Assembly (NCBI RefSeq): GCF_019703515.2
Contig: NC_059379.1
Coordinates: 22,247,880-22,311,879, forward strand
Direction: 5' to 3'
Length of the DNA: 64,000 nucleotides
From: Myxocyprinus asiaticus
Lineage: Eukaryota; Chordata; Actinopteri; Cypriniformes; Catostomidae
Each line of letters begins with the position of its first letter. The first letter of the stretch is position 1. Below the pieces are notes generated by a model, which had not been told where the DNA came from, searched no databases, and saw nothing but the letters and a program-made list of their open reading frames with translations. A program made the translations under genes and the position numbers. Shown in pieces: positions 31,963 through 43,468 of this stretch.

Positions 31963-33996
31963 CTGCGTTTACATGAACACTGGTAATCCATTTGTGATCG
32001 GACTAGAAGCTCAATCCAAATAGAAAAGTCTCATGTAACCACGTCAATCGGATTAAATTGGCCACATCCGATTTAAAGTTCATTTGAATTGTAAGGGGTT
32101 GTGTAAACCTTTTCTAATCCGTTTGAAAAGAGAATTTGTGCCATGTAAACACTTGATCGAATTGCTTTGTGAAACTGGGATGATCTGCGCATGTTCAGTA
32201 CTGACGCAGTAATGGAGTCATGATATTTCACGCACAACGACACACTTTCATCACAGTGGGCATATTTGTGACCATCAGCGTAAAGAACCAACAGCGGTGA
32301 ATGGAGAAACACCTGTGAAATGACATCAATAAAAGCATCCAAAAGTTCCTTTTGATCCAAGTGATCCAAGATGCCAAGTGCCAGGAAAAGTGTGTACATA
32401 TCTGACATCAGTAGAAATGTTGCCAGATTTGACTTTCACGGACATTTAAATATATTTTATTCACGATTCATCTCCATATGCCGGTGTTCTGACAATCTGT
32501 GCTACCTGCTCAGGATGTGCTACCAGCAGTAACAACAGTGAAATGTAAAGTTAAAACATGAGTAGCACATGTCGGGAGGCAGAGGAGAACATGTTGGTAT
32601 GTACTACAACAGCATGAAATGTGTTAAAAACCTTGGTAGCACATCTTGTCAGGCAGATAATACCTATCAGGATGTGCCACCAGCATAACTATCATGTAGT
32701 GTGATATGGTGTGAGGCTGTACTAAGCCCTTACCCTACCCCAAACACTAACCCCAACCCTAAAACTATGTGAATATAGTGTTGGTAGCACAACCTGATAG
32801 GTAGCATATATTTTCAGAACACCGGCCAGTCTGACGTGTGATTGGCGAGAACATACACCCAGCGGTATATCACCATAAACATCTCTCATTCAGGAGTTAC
32901 AAATGTATGTGTTGTTTTCTGGTCTGCTTCGATCACCATATTACTAAACATCTGTGATTATCCCGCCTATATGAAAGTAAGATCTGCTTTTAGCTCATAC
33001 AGAGAACACAGAAAGCAGCCGAGGCAAACAAACCTATGCAAATTATTAATTATTACTATTGTGTTTTATTTATGTTGTCATGCATATTTTGTCTCTTTTA
33101 TAGCGTAATGTTGTTAATTTAAAAATATCCAGCATTTTCCATTTCAACTTGCTGTGTAAATACGACTATTTTTACAATGTAATCTGGTGGCATGAATAAA
33201 TTCTGTGCTTCAAAATCAAATGTGTTGTTTAATGACTAATGTTAGTTTACTGTATAGCCTACAATTAAATATATACTGTATAGTGATATTATAGTGCTTT
33301 TTATACAATATGTTACAATCATCACACATCTTACACGGCTGTGGTATTATAAATGTAAGTGTTTAATCGCTGCTCTCCCCCCTCATCACTGGTTGATTTT
33401 GGCTCTGGTATGTAAACAGCAGCATAAAATAAACTTTATAAATAGAAACAAAAGTTTGTCTGACTTTTGTCACATCCCACAGCGCAGCACACAGAAGATA
33501 TGTGGAGTTTTGGTCATATACTGTACCGTATATGGCAACGAGGTAATTTAATGATATCACATGAAACGGATAAATACTGACTTTTTGGTTCAATTCAAAT
33601 GCTGTATATTTCAAAGCTGGATGTTTTTATTGTTGCTGGAAAATGAGTAGATGGTATATTTGAACATTTTGAATTTAATATTTTTTGTTATTTATGACGT
33701 ATTGATTATAGAAACTACAAGCCGTCATGCATAACATCATATCTTCATTTGTCAAGTCCGAAATAATTTTGTGTGCTCATATTCAAATGTGAACACCCCT
33801 TCAAACGGCAAGGGAATGCTGTATAATCATGCAGTGTACACGTCACAATAGCAGTTCCGATCTGATGCTTGATACATATAAACGCTCACATCAATCCGAT
33901 CACTTTATGTAGCGTTCATATAAACAGTACATTTGGAATCATCAATCTGAATGATTTCATTCCAATTAAAACAAAAAGTGTCCATGTAAACGCAGC
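31963..33996. mobile_element. Non-autonomous DNA transposon, about 2 kb
   Basis: The left end CTGCGTTTACATGAACACT and the right end, complement of CTGCGTTTACATGGACACT, form terminal inverted repeats. Sub-terminal regions share 'gatcgga' and 'aatccgat' type motifs. The interior has no transposase, and a second MITE is nested at 32481-32825. No clean target duplication was found, so superfamily is not assigned. Confidence 0.65.
32481..32825. mobile_element. MITE nested in the 2-kb transposon
   Basis: The terminal inverted repeats start CCGGTGTTCTGA on the left and end TCAGAACACCGG on the right. Both continue into 'tgctacct' sub-termini. There is no ORF. Confidence 0.8.
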
Positions 33997-35222
33997 TACT
34001 GAAGACCTTTTGTTTTTCATATTTCAAAGTATTAATTAAAGAATTAATGATGTGCTTGCACTGTTGATTTTAATTCTCATTTAAGGAATCAGGCTAAGAA
34101 AACATGACAGTTTGGTGGAGGCTATACTTTCATAACGCTGTAATCTCTTAGGACCAGAGGTGAGTAGCTACATTTACTCAGTTACATTTACTTAAATAGA
34201 TTTTTGAAGAAAATGTACTATTAAGATTAGGAATAATGGGTACTTTTTCCTTGATTTTTTTTTCTTTTACTTCGTTACTATTGGCAACGTTCCTTTCGTT
34301 ACATTACTGGTTTTAATTAAATACGTTTTAATAAATGTGTTATTTATTGAGAGATTTTTGAATGGGACATTTATGACAGCTTAACTTTACAGTTGCACTC
34401 TGTCTCTCAAGTCGAGTTCATGGCTGCAGCAGCAGCAAGCACGCAAAACAAACACTGTCGTCACGCAATGCCTTAATTTTACACCAAGACAAGCGGATAC
34501 TTCAAGATTAGAATTGCAGCTCCAACTTAAAGCTGCACTACGTAACTGTGTGCTCTCTAGCGACATCTGATACATGTTTACATTACAAAATATTTCAATA
34601 CTTTTTTCAACAAAAAGTTTGGTCTGTTACAGTTTAACACTTTTTAGCCATTTTGCACGTCATCATCAAGTAAAAGATATTACTTTCATTGACTAGAATT
34701 TTATGTCATTTTTGTTAGCATAAAACTGACTAAAATTAATGAATATGACATGACGAAATATTGAAAGGACATTGTGACTAAAACGAAAAAATGAAAAAAT
34801 GAACACGGCAGTAGATAAAGCAAGTGAAACTGTAATAACACTGTAAACTAAAAACATAAAATGAGCCGTAATGGGGATAAAATATACTTTATTAAACATT
34901 AAAATATTATGTAGCCAACAAAAAGTCAATTTCAGAAATCATACGTATTAGTAAAGATGCACAGTAACTTCCCCTGACAACGGATCGCGATCGGTAAACA
35001 CACGAGTAATGTTCGATTCATAAAAGCATGACAACCCTACCAGACAACATATTGTATCCAGTTCCAAGCATTATAGCAGGTAAACAACTTCGTCAAACGG
35101 ATAACAGATAAACATCCATCCAGACTGCAGCAATGCTGTGTGACTGTGACTGACGGAACTGAACAGTCCTCAGCTGGAACACGTGACAGCTGTCACTTCT
35201 TTCCAGTGTATACAGAAATGAT

Positions 35223-35462
35223 GGGGCGGCTGTGGCTCAGGTAGTAGGTTGGCGGTTTGATTCCTGGCCTACATGACTCCACATGCCAAAGTGTCCTTGG
35301 GCAAGACACTGAACCCCAAGTTGCTCCCAATGGCAGGCTAGTGCCTTGCATGGCAGCTCTGCTGTCATTGGTGTGTGTGTGTGTCTGTGTGTGTGTGAAT
35401 GTATCACAGTGTAAAGCACTTTGAAAACTGCTAAGGTTAAAAAAGGGCAGACCATTTACCAT
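35223..35462 (+). mobile_element. tRNA-derived SINE inside the hAT element
   Basis: The head reads GGGGCGGCTGTGGCTCAGGT (A-box-like), then a B-box-like GCGGTTTGATTCC. The body has 'gtccttgggcaagacactga', common in fish SINEs, with a (GT)n stretch and a 3' end at 'ccatttaccatga'. Short flanking ATGATG copies may be the target duplication. Confidence 0.72.
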
Positions 35463-36256
35463 GATGCAAAGAGGAACAGCATAAGCCAGTGATTTTGCGC
35501 CAAATCTGACCCGACTGGCTTACCAAAAATTAATTGGATTAAGGTAAGGGCATTGTTTTGAACACTGATTGTTTATGTATGTAATCAATAATGGCAATTT
35601 GTTAATTTTTAACCACGAAATCTTACTAGTGCAGCTTTAAGAAAACTCGTTGCGGTGAGTTTTGGCGATTATGATAATAACATGAGCTTGTCTGTGTTGT
35701 GGTGATGGTCATTTTCAGGGTGATTCTGTATTTATGGGCTCTTATATCATCAGTTTCTATGTATATATTTTTATATCAGTGCTGAAATATATCAGTGTCT
35801 ACTGAATAAATTAATCTAAACATCCGCATGAAGTGTAAATGCCTTTTGTTCTGCATATCACGTGCGTGTGTGACTACATACACAGCAACTTTGCGTTTGA
35901 CAGATGCGGCATGTTTTTCTCATTGACAACAGAGAACAAGCTCTGAACTTAAATAAGCCTAACACACTTCCAAATACAGAGATAAGCTGCAGTTTACCTT
36001 TACTGTACAGAACTAATTATCTAAATTCTGTCTACACTGAAAATACTGTAACTACACTGAACTAAGAATCCTTTCAGGACTTTAAAAAGTAGCAGGGTAG
36101 CCGTTAATAAAAGCATGATTATGCTTTGTTTTATTCAGCATTATATATGATTGGGCCTGTGTAATATTGTTCACGTTTTTCATCGTAATGATTACTAGAA
36201 ACTGATTTCCAAACTTCTTTTCTAATTGACAGATTCATCCAAATATGACATGCATC

Positions 36257-36545
36257 TTTAAAGTGATAATTCAGCCATAAATGTATATTCTGTCATCATT
36301 TCCCTGCTCTCATGTTGTTCCAAACTTGTGTGACATTCTGTGTTTTGCGGAACCCAAAGGATGTTAGACAGAATGTTAGACACTGACAGTCTCCATTCCC
36401 CTTTAAAATATGGAGGAAAAAACATGCAGTGAAAGTAAATGGTGACTATAAGGCTAACATTCTGTCTGACATCTCCTTAATTGTGTTGCATTGAAGAAAG
36501 AAAGTCATACATGTTTGGAAAAACATGAAGGTGAATGATTCAATA
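36257..36545. mobile_element. Palindromic TTAA-type MITE
   Basis: Inverted halves with 'tgtcatcatttccctgctct' near 36291 and 'aaagaaagtcatacatgttt' near 36495. Same family as 7835-8434, diverged termini. Confidence 0.6.
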
Positions 36546-36946
36546 TTATTATTATTATTATTCTGTAATACATGTTAAATGTGTATTATTTAATGGAATA
36601 TTGGAGATTAAACCATTAATGTTACATATGAAAGTAACTAGTTACTCGCTACTTGAGTATTCTTTTAATTGGATACTTTTTTACTCTTACTCAAGTAATT
36701 ATTAACATGACTACTTTTACTTCTACTTGAGTAATAGTTTTTTTTTGTTGTACTTTTACTTGACTACAGTTTTTGGCTACTCTACCCACCTCTGCTTAGG
36801 ACTACATGATTGGATGGTTGGATGGGTAGGGTATCAAAGATGACAAACATGGAGAGCAGGCTCAACAATGAAGATTTTTATTTTCCTGCTGACCTGATGG
36901 GGCAAGTAGTTCAGATTTGTCAGTGGTCCTGCCACAAAAAAAAAAA

Positions 36947-36958
36947 AATAATAATAAT

Positions 36959-37027
<69 letters not shown>

Positions 37028-37144
37028 AAATTGAAATTATATTTTTAGCAACTTATTTTTACATTTGTTACAAATAGATATACTTGTCATGAAATTATTA
37101 CATGTAATTATATGTTTTTCACATCTCTCTCTCCCTATTTATAG

Positions 37145-37190
<46 letters not shown>
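36947..37190. repeat. TAA, TA and GA microsatellites
   Basis: (AAT)n at about 36947-36963, (AT)n at 36963-37022, then (GA)n at about 37157-37190, immediately upstream of the residual 5' LTR of the chromovirus. Confidence 0.9.
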
Positions 37191-37196
<6 letters not shown>

Positions 37197-37261
37197 TTCT
37201 AATCTCCTCAACCTGTAAGTTTTGGTGCGTCTATGTCATTACAGAAGACTAGACCTTACAA

Positions 37262-38163
37262 ATGGACCCAGCGGAGACTGACCTTCCTCTTTCCACCGAC
37301 ACGATCGAAAGATTAGCCAATGAGTTTCATCAAATGTTCACCACCACAATTTCAGTGCCTCATTCGACGAGACAAACTCCCAGTCAGCAAGAGCTGACCA
37401 ATCCTCAGTCGTCACCCACTGCATCGCCATCTTCTTCCGCTTCCGCCACTTCTTCTCCGACATTCGTGGCAGGTCAAATCACCACACCAGTGCCCTACTC
37501 TGGATCGGCGGTTTCCTGTTTCAGTGCCCCCTCGCTATAGAGATGCATCCACATCAATTCACTACGGAGCGTGCAAAAGTGGTGTTTATTATCGCTCAGC
37601 TCTCCGGGAAAGTGTTGCAGTGGGCCACTACTTTATGGGAACACAATGAACCTGTTACGCAATTGTATGAGCAGTTCACCAGTCATTTCAGAGAGGTTTT
37701 CAGCCACCCTGCTGGGGACTTTCATGCCATTGAACAACTCCACTGCCTAAGGCAGGGTAAGCACTCCATAAGCGATTATTCCATCCAATTCAGGACCTTA
37801 GCTGTGGCCAGCAGATTTAACAAACCAGCCCTACTTACCACCTATCATCAAGGACTTGAAACTGCATTGAGCTTACAACTCTCAGGGTATGACGACACCA
37901 TGGGACTGGAACATTTTATACAGCTCTCCATCCGGGTCACTAACCACATGCGGTCTTGCCTAGCTGAAGGTTCCTCTTCTTCACAACAACCCCCATCATT
38001 CTCCGTGTCAAACTGTGACCATGACTCCGCACTCAAACCAATGCAAGTGGATTCCACTAAGTTAACGCCCACGGAGTGCCAACGATGCATTCTAAACTGG
38101 CTTTGTCTCTACTGTGGATTGGCTGCTCACCTCTTACTCAACTGCCTAGTTCATTCCCCATGA
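37262..38163 (+). pseudogene. Chromovirus gag (frameshifted)
   Basis: Starts 'MDPAETDLPLS' at 37262, 23 bp after the residual 5' LTR. It has a Ser/Thr/Pro-rich N-terminal region, then shifts frame near 37505. The second frame (37543-38163) contains the capsid-like core with 'LQWATTLWEHNEP' and 'FREVFSHPAGD'. It ends with a degraded zinc knuckle ('CLYCGLAAHLLLNC', CCHC spacing C-x2-C-x4-H-x4-C). In the family gag forms the particle and binds RNA. Confidence 0.8.
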
Positions 38164-38229
38164 ATGATGGTTAGCTCCATCCAATCATCTCCTACTATTC
38201 ACTCTCTATAATACACCCAAGTCACAATC

Positions 38230-38634
38230 TCCTTTGCCACCATTTCTCTTTCTGTGTCTGCCTTCATAGATTCAGGCTTCGCGGGGAACTTCATCTCCAA
38301 GGCGTTCTGCCAGCAGCTCCAGCTCCGCACAGTCCCTCGATCTCCGTCAATCTCAATCCAATCCATAGTTGGCCAACCCTTGGGTAAAGGCTACATCACC
38401 CACCAAACTCCTCCAGTAATGTTCCAGGTGGGTGTGTGCCATATTGAATCACTTCCCTTCCTTGTGCTGGATGGCTCCACCGCTAATGTGGTTCTTGGTA
38501 GACCCTGGTTAATTCATCATGCTCCCACTGTGTCCTGGACTACTGTAGAAATTGGTTCTGCCTCTGTGTCGCCAGAACAGCATCATTGCTACTGCAGCTC
38601 CAAAACCAGCTCAGTTGTATGCCACCTCCATTGA
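38230..38634 (+). pseudogene. Chromovirus aspartic protease region
   Basis: The active-site motif 'AFIDSGFAGNFIS' (D-S-G) lies at about residue 6 of the open stretch at 38254-38634. It is followed by 'VVLGRPWLIHH', the second hallmark of retropepsins. The frame is not fused to gag or RT here. It would process the polyprotein in an intact element. Confidence 0.8.
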
Positions 38635-38736
38635 AAGCCCCAAGAGTGAAGTCAAGGTCCAGATATCATCAACATACTGAGCCTATATAGAAGTATTCTG
38701 CCCTCAGAAAGCCACCCAACTACCTCCTCATCGATC

Positions 38737-39432
38737 TTGGGACTGTGCCATCGAGTTACTACCTGGAGCACCACTTCTCCAGGGTCGCATCTATCATCTT
38801 TCTCTGCCAGAACAGAAGGCTATGGAGGAGTATATCAAGGAAGCTCTCCAACAAGGATACATTCGACTATCCACGTCTCCTGCCACTTCAAGTTTCTTCT
38901 TTGTGGCCAAGAAAATGGTGGCTTGCACCCCTGCATTGATTACCGTGCCCTAAATGAAGTCACCATCAAGTACCACTATCCCCTTCCCCTGGTCCCTGCT
39001 GCCCTGGAAACATTATGAGGAGCAATTGTGCTCACCAAACTCGATCTGTGGAGCGCTTATAACCTCATCTGCCGTGGAGACGAGTGGAAGACCGCCTTTG
39101 TCACCCCAACAGGCCACTATGAATATCTAGTGATGCCATACAGCCTGGCCAATGCTCCATCTGTGTTTCAGGGCTTCATGAATGAGATTATCTGGGAATA
39201 TCTCCATCGCTTTGTCCTCATCTATATCGATGACATCCTCATCTTCTCGAAATCCCTTTCTGAGCACACTCGGCATGTTATAACAGCCCTTCAGCACCTC
39301 CGAGAACACCAGTTGTTTCTCAAAGGGGAGAAGTGCTCCTTCCATCAGTCTTCTGTCCAGTTCCTTGGGTATAACATCGGTCCAGAGGGGGTGCAGATGG
39401 ATCCGGGAAAGGTCCAGGCAGTTCAAGATTAG
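38737..39432 (+). pseudogene. Chromovirus reverse transcriptase
   Basis: 38737-39018 has the fingers with '[16 protein letters not shown]', after frame changes. A stop at 39016 separates it from 39028-39432, which contains '[13 protein letters not shown]' (palm aspartate), '[20 protein letters not shown]' and the catalytic '[10 protein letters not shown]'. Catalytic aspartates persist. A stop at 39430 precedes the connection to RNase H. Confidence 0.85.
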
Positions 39433-39447
39433 CCGCAACCCTCCACC

Positions 39448-40077
39448 ATGAAACAACTCCAATGCTTCCTAGGATTTGCCAACTTCTACCACAGATTCAT
39501 CAAGAACTTTAGTTCCATTGCCACTCCTCTTACCTCCCTCCTCAAGGCCAAGCCCAAGTCCCTGTCTTGGCCCTCCACTGCCACCCTGGCCTTCCAAACT
39601 CTCAAAGGGGCCTTTACCACCGCTCCAATCCTCAAACATCCTAACCCAGAGCGATCATTTGTGGTAGAAGTTGACTCCTCAACCACTGGCGTCAGGGCCA
39701 TCCTATCTCAGCAGGAGAGGAACCCTCCTACACTCCATCCATGTGCCTTCTGCAAAAAACTATCCCCCACGGAGCAGAACTATGACATTGGGAAAAGAGA
39801 GCTACTTGCCATTAAACTAGCTCTAGAAATGTGGCGCCATTGGCTCGAAGGGGCACATCTCCCCTTCCAAGTTTTAACTAATCACCGCAACCTTGAATAT
39901 CTTCAGGAAGCTCGGCAGTTAAACCCTTGCCAGGCCATATGGGCTTTATTCCTCACCTGTTTCCTGTTTACCATCATCCAGGGTCAAAGAATTCCAAGGC
40001 AGATGCTCTCTCCCACTTCTATTCTCCAGAAACACCCAACTCCAGTCCTGAAACCATCCTTCCTCTGTCCATCATAA
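39448..40077 (+). pseudogene. Chromovirus RNase H region
   Basis: Contains '[16 protein letters not shown]' (RT connection), '[16 protein letters not shown]' (first catalytic aspartate), '[15 protein letters not shown]' (catalytic glutamate) and '[11 protein letters not shown]'. The last is normally D-H-R-N, so an aspartate has become asparagine. It is followed by a frame change into the integrase frame near 39930. Confidence 0.82.
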
Positions 40078-40760
40078 TCAGCCCCATCCAATGGACCCTG
40101 TACGAACAAATTGCGGAAGCCTCCCAAGCCAGCCCAACTCTGCCGGGATGTCCCACATGGTGTTCGTATGTTCCAGTAAGTCTTCGTCAGCCTCTCCTGG
40201 AATTCATCCACTCCTCCCTGGGCACTGGCCATCCAGGCATAAGACAGGCACTCTCGCTCCTCAGCAATCATTATTGGTGGCCCCGAATGTCTCAGGAGGT
40301 CCACTATTTCATTCTGGTCTGCCCTGGATGCGCCAAGTCACCACGGCATCTCCCTGCAGGCAAACTCCTACCACTGCCCGTTCCTCATCATCCCTGGTCC
40401 CATCTCGGAGTGAATTTCTTCACTGACCTTCCACTATCCCATAGCAATTGCTGTGTGTTGGTCACGGTCAACCGCTTCTCCAAGGCCTGTCATCTGGTCC
40501 CCCTCAAGGGTATACCTACTGCCTTGGAGACTGCAGAGACTCTATTCCATTAAGACTTATGTAACTTCAGTCTCCCAGAGGACATTGTGTCAGACCGTGG
40601 TCCCCAATTCATCTCTAGGGTATGGAAGCATTCTTCTCCCTCCTAGGGGTATCAGTTATTCTCTCCTCGGGATACAACCCTCAAACTAATGGGCAGATGG
40701 AAAGTAAGATCCAGGAGACTGGCCACTTCCTGAGAACTTACTGCAACAGCCATCAAACCA
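39927..40760 (+). pseudogene. Chromovirus integrase (frameshifted, internally deleted)
   Basis: The N-terminal zinc-binding H-H-C-C module is visible within 40200-40335 ('GHPGIRQAL', 'CPGCAKSP'). The catalytic core begins 'HLGVNFFTDLP', where the first core aspartate is asparagine. It continues out of frame with '[10 protein letters not shown]' near 40580 and '[15 protein letters not shown]' near 40675. After about 40775 the C-terminal part is missing, and the sequence jumps to the chromodomain, so roughly 100 residues or more are absent. Confidence 0.8.
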
Positions 40761-40761
40761 G

Positions 40762-41004
40762 TTGGAACTGTTTCCAGGTGTGGTTGATGGACCCCCTCTG
40801 CTGCTGATCCTCAAGGACGACCCAGTGTATTCAGTGCGAGACATTCTGGACTCTCGGTGTTGGAGGGGTCGCCTCGAGTACCTTGTCGACTGGGTGGGGT
40901 ACAGCCCAGACGAGAGGTCATGGGAAACATCAGGACGATATCCTGGACCCCGCTCTACTTACCTACTTCCGCACCAAACACCCAGACCATCCAGCTCCAC
41001 GTGA
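40762..41004 (+). pseudogene. Chromodomain at the end of the gypsy integrase
   Basis: '[20 protein letters not shown]' followed by '[17 protein letters not shown]' is a canonical chromodomain with its aromatic residues, which in chromoviruses helps direct insertion to modified chromatin. The frame is open from 40762 to 41004 but is joined to a truncated integrase. It is followed by the polypurine tract and 3' LTR. Confidence 0.87.
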
Positions 41005-41064
41005 GAGAGGTCGTCAATGACGCCGGGTGTGCAGGTCCTCCAGAGCAGCCCATGGGGGGGATAC

Positions 41065-41843
41065 TGTCATGCTTCCACCTGACTCTCTCTCTCTCTCCCC
41101 ATTCACCGTTCACTATCCTCAGACTTATAATCTCCTCCACCTGTAATCAATCACGCACCACATTAAGGACTGCAAATATATGCTGACTACCACCCCTGGA
41201 GTCACGAGTTCGAATCCAGGGCATGCTGAGTGACTCCTGCCAGGTCTCCTAAGCAACCAAATTGGCCCGGTTGCTAGAGTCACATGGGGTAACCTCCTCG
41301 TGGTCGCAATAATGTGTGGTTCACGCTCTCGGTGGGGTGCGTGGTGAGTTGTTTGTGGATGCCACGGAGAATAGCGTGAAGCCTCCACACGCACTACATC
41401 TCCGCAATAACACGCTCAACAAGCCACATGATAAGATGTGCGGATTGACAGTCTCAGACGTGGAGGCAACTGAGATTCGTCCTCCGCCACCTGGATTGAG
41501 GCGAGTCACTACGCTACCACGAGGACTTAGAGCACATTGGGAATTGGGCTTTCCAAATTGGGGAGAAAAGAAAAAAAAAGACTGCATATATACTCACCTC
41601 AGCCCAGTATTCATTGTCTAGTCTAAGGATTGTACTACTCACCCACTTACCCACATAGCCTGTATCTTCATTATCCTTCTTCCCTGCCTTTGTTCATCAG
41701 TGTGCATATGATCTGCTACAAGTTGCATCCTTGTCAACTGTCAACTAGTCTTCATCCAGTTAAATTTTCTACCTGTTGTGCCTAGCAGTGTTAATAAGGT
41801 TTCTGCATTTGGGTTCATCCTCAGTTTTGGTGTGTCTACATCA
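41065..41843 (+). repeat. Chromovirus 3' LTR interrupted by a SINE
   Basis: Begins TGTCATGC and ends CTACATCA. Without the SINE and its second target copy it would be about 367 bp. The early part 'cagacttataatctcctcca' and the last part 'gttttggtgtgtctacatca' match the collapsed 5' LTR. Confidence 0.82.
41181..41579 (+). mobile_element. tRNA-derived SINE in the chromovirus LTR
   Basis: Same family as 5435-5867 but 5'-truncated by about 27 bp: it starts at 'tgctgactaccacccctgga'. It ends in an A-rich tail. Flanking duplications GACTGCAAATATA (41168-41180) and GACTGCATATATA (41580-41592) differ at one base. Confidence 0.87.
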
Positions 41844-41848
41844 TGATT

Positions 41849-41902
<54 letters not shown>

Positions 41903-41911
41903 TAGATAGAT
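41849..41911 (+). repeat. GATA/GACA microsatellite
   Basis: (GATA)4, (GACA)9 or so, then (GATA)3 directly after the chromovirus 3' LTR. Confidence 0.92.
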
Positions 41912-42984
41912 GTAAATCTGACTATATAAATATAAATCTGGATATATAGTTGTTAATCCTGAATATAGACTTGTAAGTCTGACTATATAAATATAAATCT
42001 GAATATATATTTGTAAGTCTGAATCTATTTTTATAAAATAACTTTGTGATCAGGCTTATTGATAGACAAGCTCTAATTTTCCATATCTGACTAAAAGATT
42101 TAACATGCTTAATATAATTATATGTTTTACACCATGAATGTCATAATCAGCCAGCTTTCCACATAACATGTGTTTTGTTGTTGTTGCTGTTGTTGTCATC
42201 ATTGTTTATTTTTTTTTTATTTTTTTTTTATTTTGTTCTTAATTTTTTTATTCTGCTTCATCAATTTCTTACTGGCCAGGTTTTGGAAGCCTAAGGGGTC
42301 CTTCATCGCAGCCAGTTCAAAATGGCTGACTTCTCTAATTATTTTGTAGAATTACACAATTTTCTTTTTAACAAGGACATGTTCTTATCATTGACTCACC
42401 CTCATGCCATCGCAATGTGTATGAATTTCTTTCTTCAGCAGAACACAAACAAAGATTTTTAGAAAAATATCTCAGTTCTGTAGGTCCTTACAATGCAAGT
42501 GAATGGTGACCAGACCTTTGTAGCTCCAAAAAAACAAAAGATTCCAGTATCCATATCTTCAGAAGCAATATAATAGGGTGGGTGAAAAAAAAGATCAATA
42601 TTTAAGTCCTTTTTTTATACTAAAAGGACTTACATTTTTATCTGTTTCTCACCCACACCTATTATATTGCTTCTGAAGATATGAATTTAACCACTGGATT
42701 ACTTCTGTGTTTTCTTTGTGATTTTTGGAGCTACAAAGGTCTGATCACCATTCACATGCATTATAAGGACCAACAGAGCTGAGGTATTCTGTTAAAAATC
42801 TTTGTTCTGCTGAAGAAAGAAAGTCATACACATCTGGGATGGCAATAGGGTGAGTAAATGATCAGACAATTTTCATTTTTGGGTGACTTATCCCTTATAA
42901 TAATCTGTATAATTACACATTTTATTCAAGAACATCTGTCTATGATCATGCCTGATCATTAAGCTATAACTATATATATTCAGA

Positions 42985-43033
<49 letters not shown>

Positions 43034-43254
43034 TTACAAATATACATTCAGATATATCTTGATATACTCAGATTTACAACTATATATATTTATATTTTCC
43101 GACAACTATATATTCAGGATTTGCTCGTATATGTTCCGATTTATATTTACATATTCAGATTTACAGGTATATATTCAAATTTATATTTATATTATCAGAA
43201 TTACAACTATATTCAGCATTTACATCTACATATTCAGATTTTATATAGAAATAT
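41912..43254. repeat. AT-rich degenerate 20-bp repeat array, two opposed arms
   Basis: 41912-42030 contains repeated 'aatctgaatatatatttgta' type units. 42960-43250 contains the complement, 'tatattcagatttacaacta', many times with an internal (AT)n at 42995-43030. The arms are inverted to each other and flank a MITE (42385-42898). Confidence 0.65.
42385..42898. mobile_element. Palindromic TTAA-type MITE
   Basis: The left 'ttgactcaccctcatgccat' and right 'gggtgacttatccctt' termini, with inverted halves meeting near 42620 ('gacttaaatat' type motif), match the 7835-8434 family. Confidence 0.7.
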
Positions 43255-43353
43255 AGGTCTTCATGCTCACGATAATGTGATATTATTTAGATCAAACTCC
43301 TATGTAACATGTAACAATTATTTAAAAAAAGTTATTGTCATACTTTGTGGTTT
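43255..43353 (+). repeat. 99-bp repeat shared with 53043
   Basis: Starts AGGTCTTCATGCTCACGATA and ends ACTTTGTGGTTT. It is about 90 percent identical by eye to 53043-53141, with no recognised family. Confidence 0.8.
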
Positions 43354-43391
43354 GGAGCCACAAAGCGCTATGGAGTTCACATCGTTAATGA

Positions 43392-43393
<2 letters not shown>

Positions 43394-43461
<68 letters not shown>
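43394..43461. repeat. (AT)n microsatellite
   Basis: An uninterrupted run of about 68 bp of AT dinucleotides immediately before the Tc1/mariner-like MITE. Confidence 0.95.
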
Positions 43462-43464
<3 letters not shown>

Positions 43465-43468
43465 GATA

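Larger units (their letters stand above)
34155..36794. mobile_element. hAT-type non-autonomous transposon with 8-bp duplication
   Basis: Perfect 8-bp target duplications CTTAGGAC flank the element (34147-34154 and 36795-36802), diagnostic of the hAT class. The ends are CAGAGGTG and CACCTCTG, with related sub-termini rich in 'acttgagtaa' and 'tacttttact'. The 2.64-kb interior contains no hAT transposase. It contains a nested SINE (35223-35462) and a TTAA-type MITE (36257-36545). Confidence 0.88.
37191..41843 (+). mobile_element. Ty3/gypsy chromovirus, decayed, with a SINE in its 3' LTR
   Basis: Domain order is gag, protease, RT, RNase H, integrase, chromodomain, the order of Ty3/gypsy chromoviruses. 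The 3' LTR begins TGTCATGCTTCC at 41065 after a purine-rich ATGGGGGGGA tract (41052-41061) and ends TCTACATCA at 41843. The 5' LTR is reduced to about 48 bp (37191-37238), in which the early LTR segment is joined to its last bases. All coding parts are frameshifted. RNase H and integrase show aspartate-to-asparagine changes, so it is dead. Confidence 0.88.

Noticed and set aside
39870..40440. Aspartate-to-asparagine changes in chromovirus RNase H and integrase and in DIRS copy C RT as evidence of cytidine-deaminase editing
   Set aside because: Only a few sites were seen. Dinucleotide context and strand bias would need counting, and ordinary CpG and random decay explain them.
41849..41911. GATA/GACA microsatellite as a sex-chromosome (Bkm-like) mark
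   Set aside because: A single short array beside an LTR is not evidence of sex linkage.
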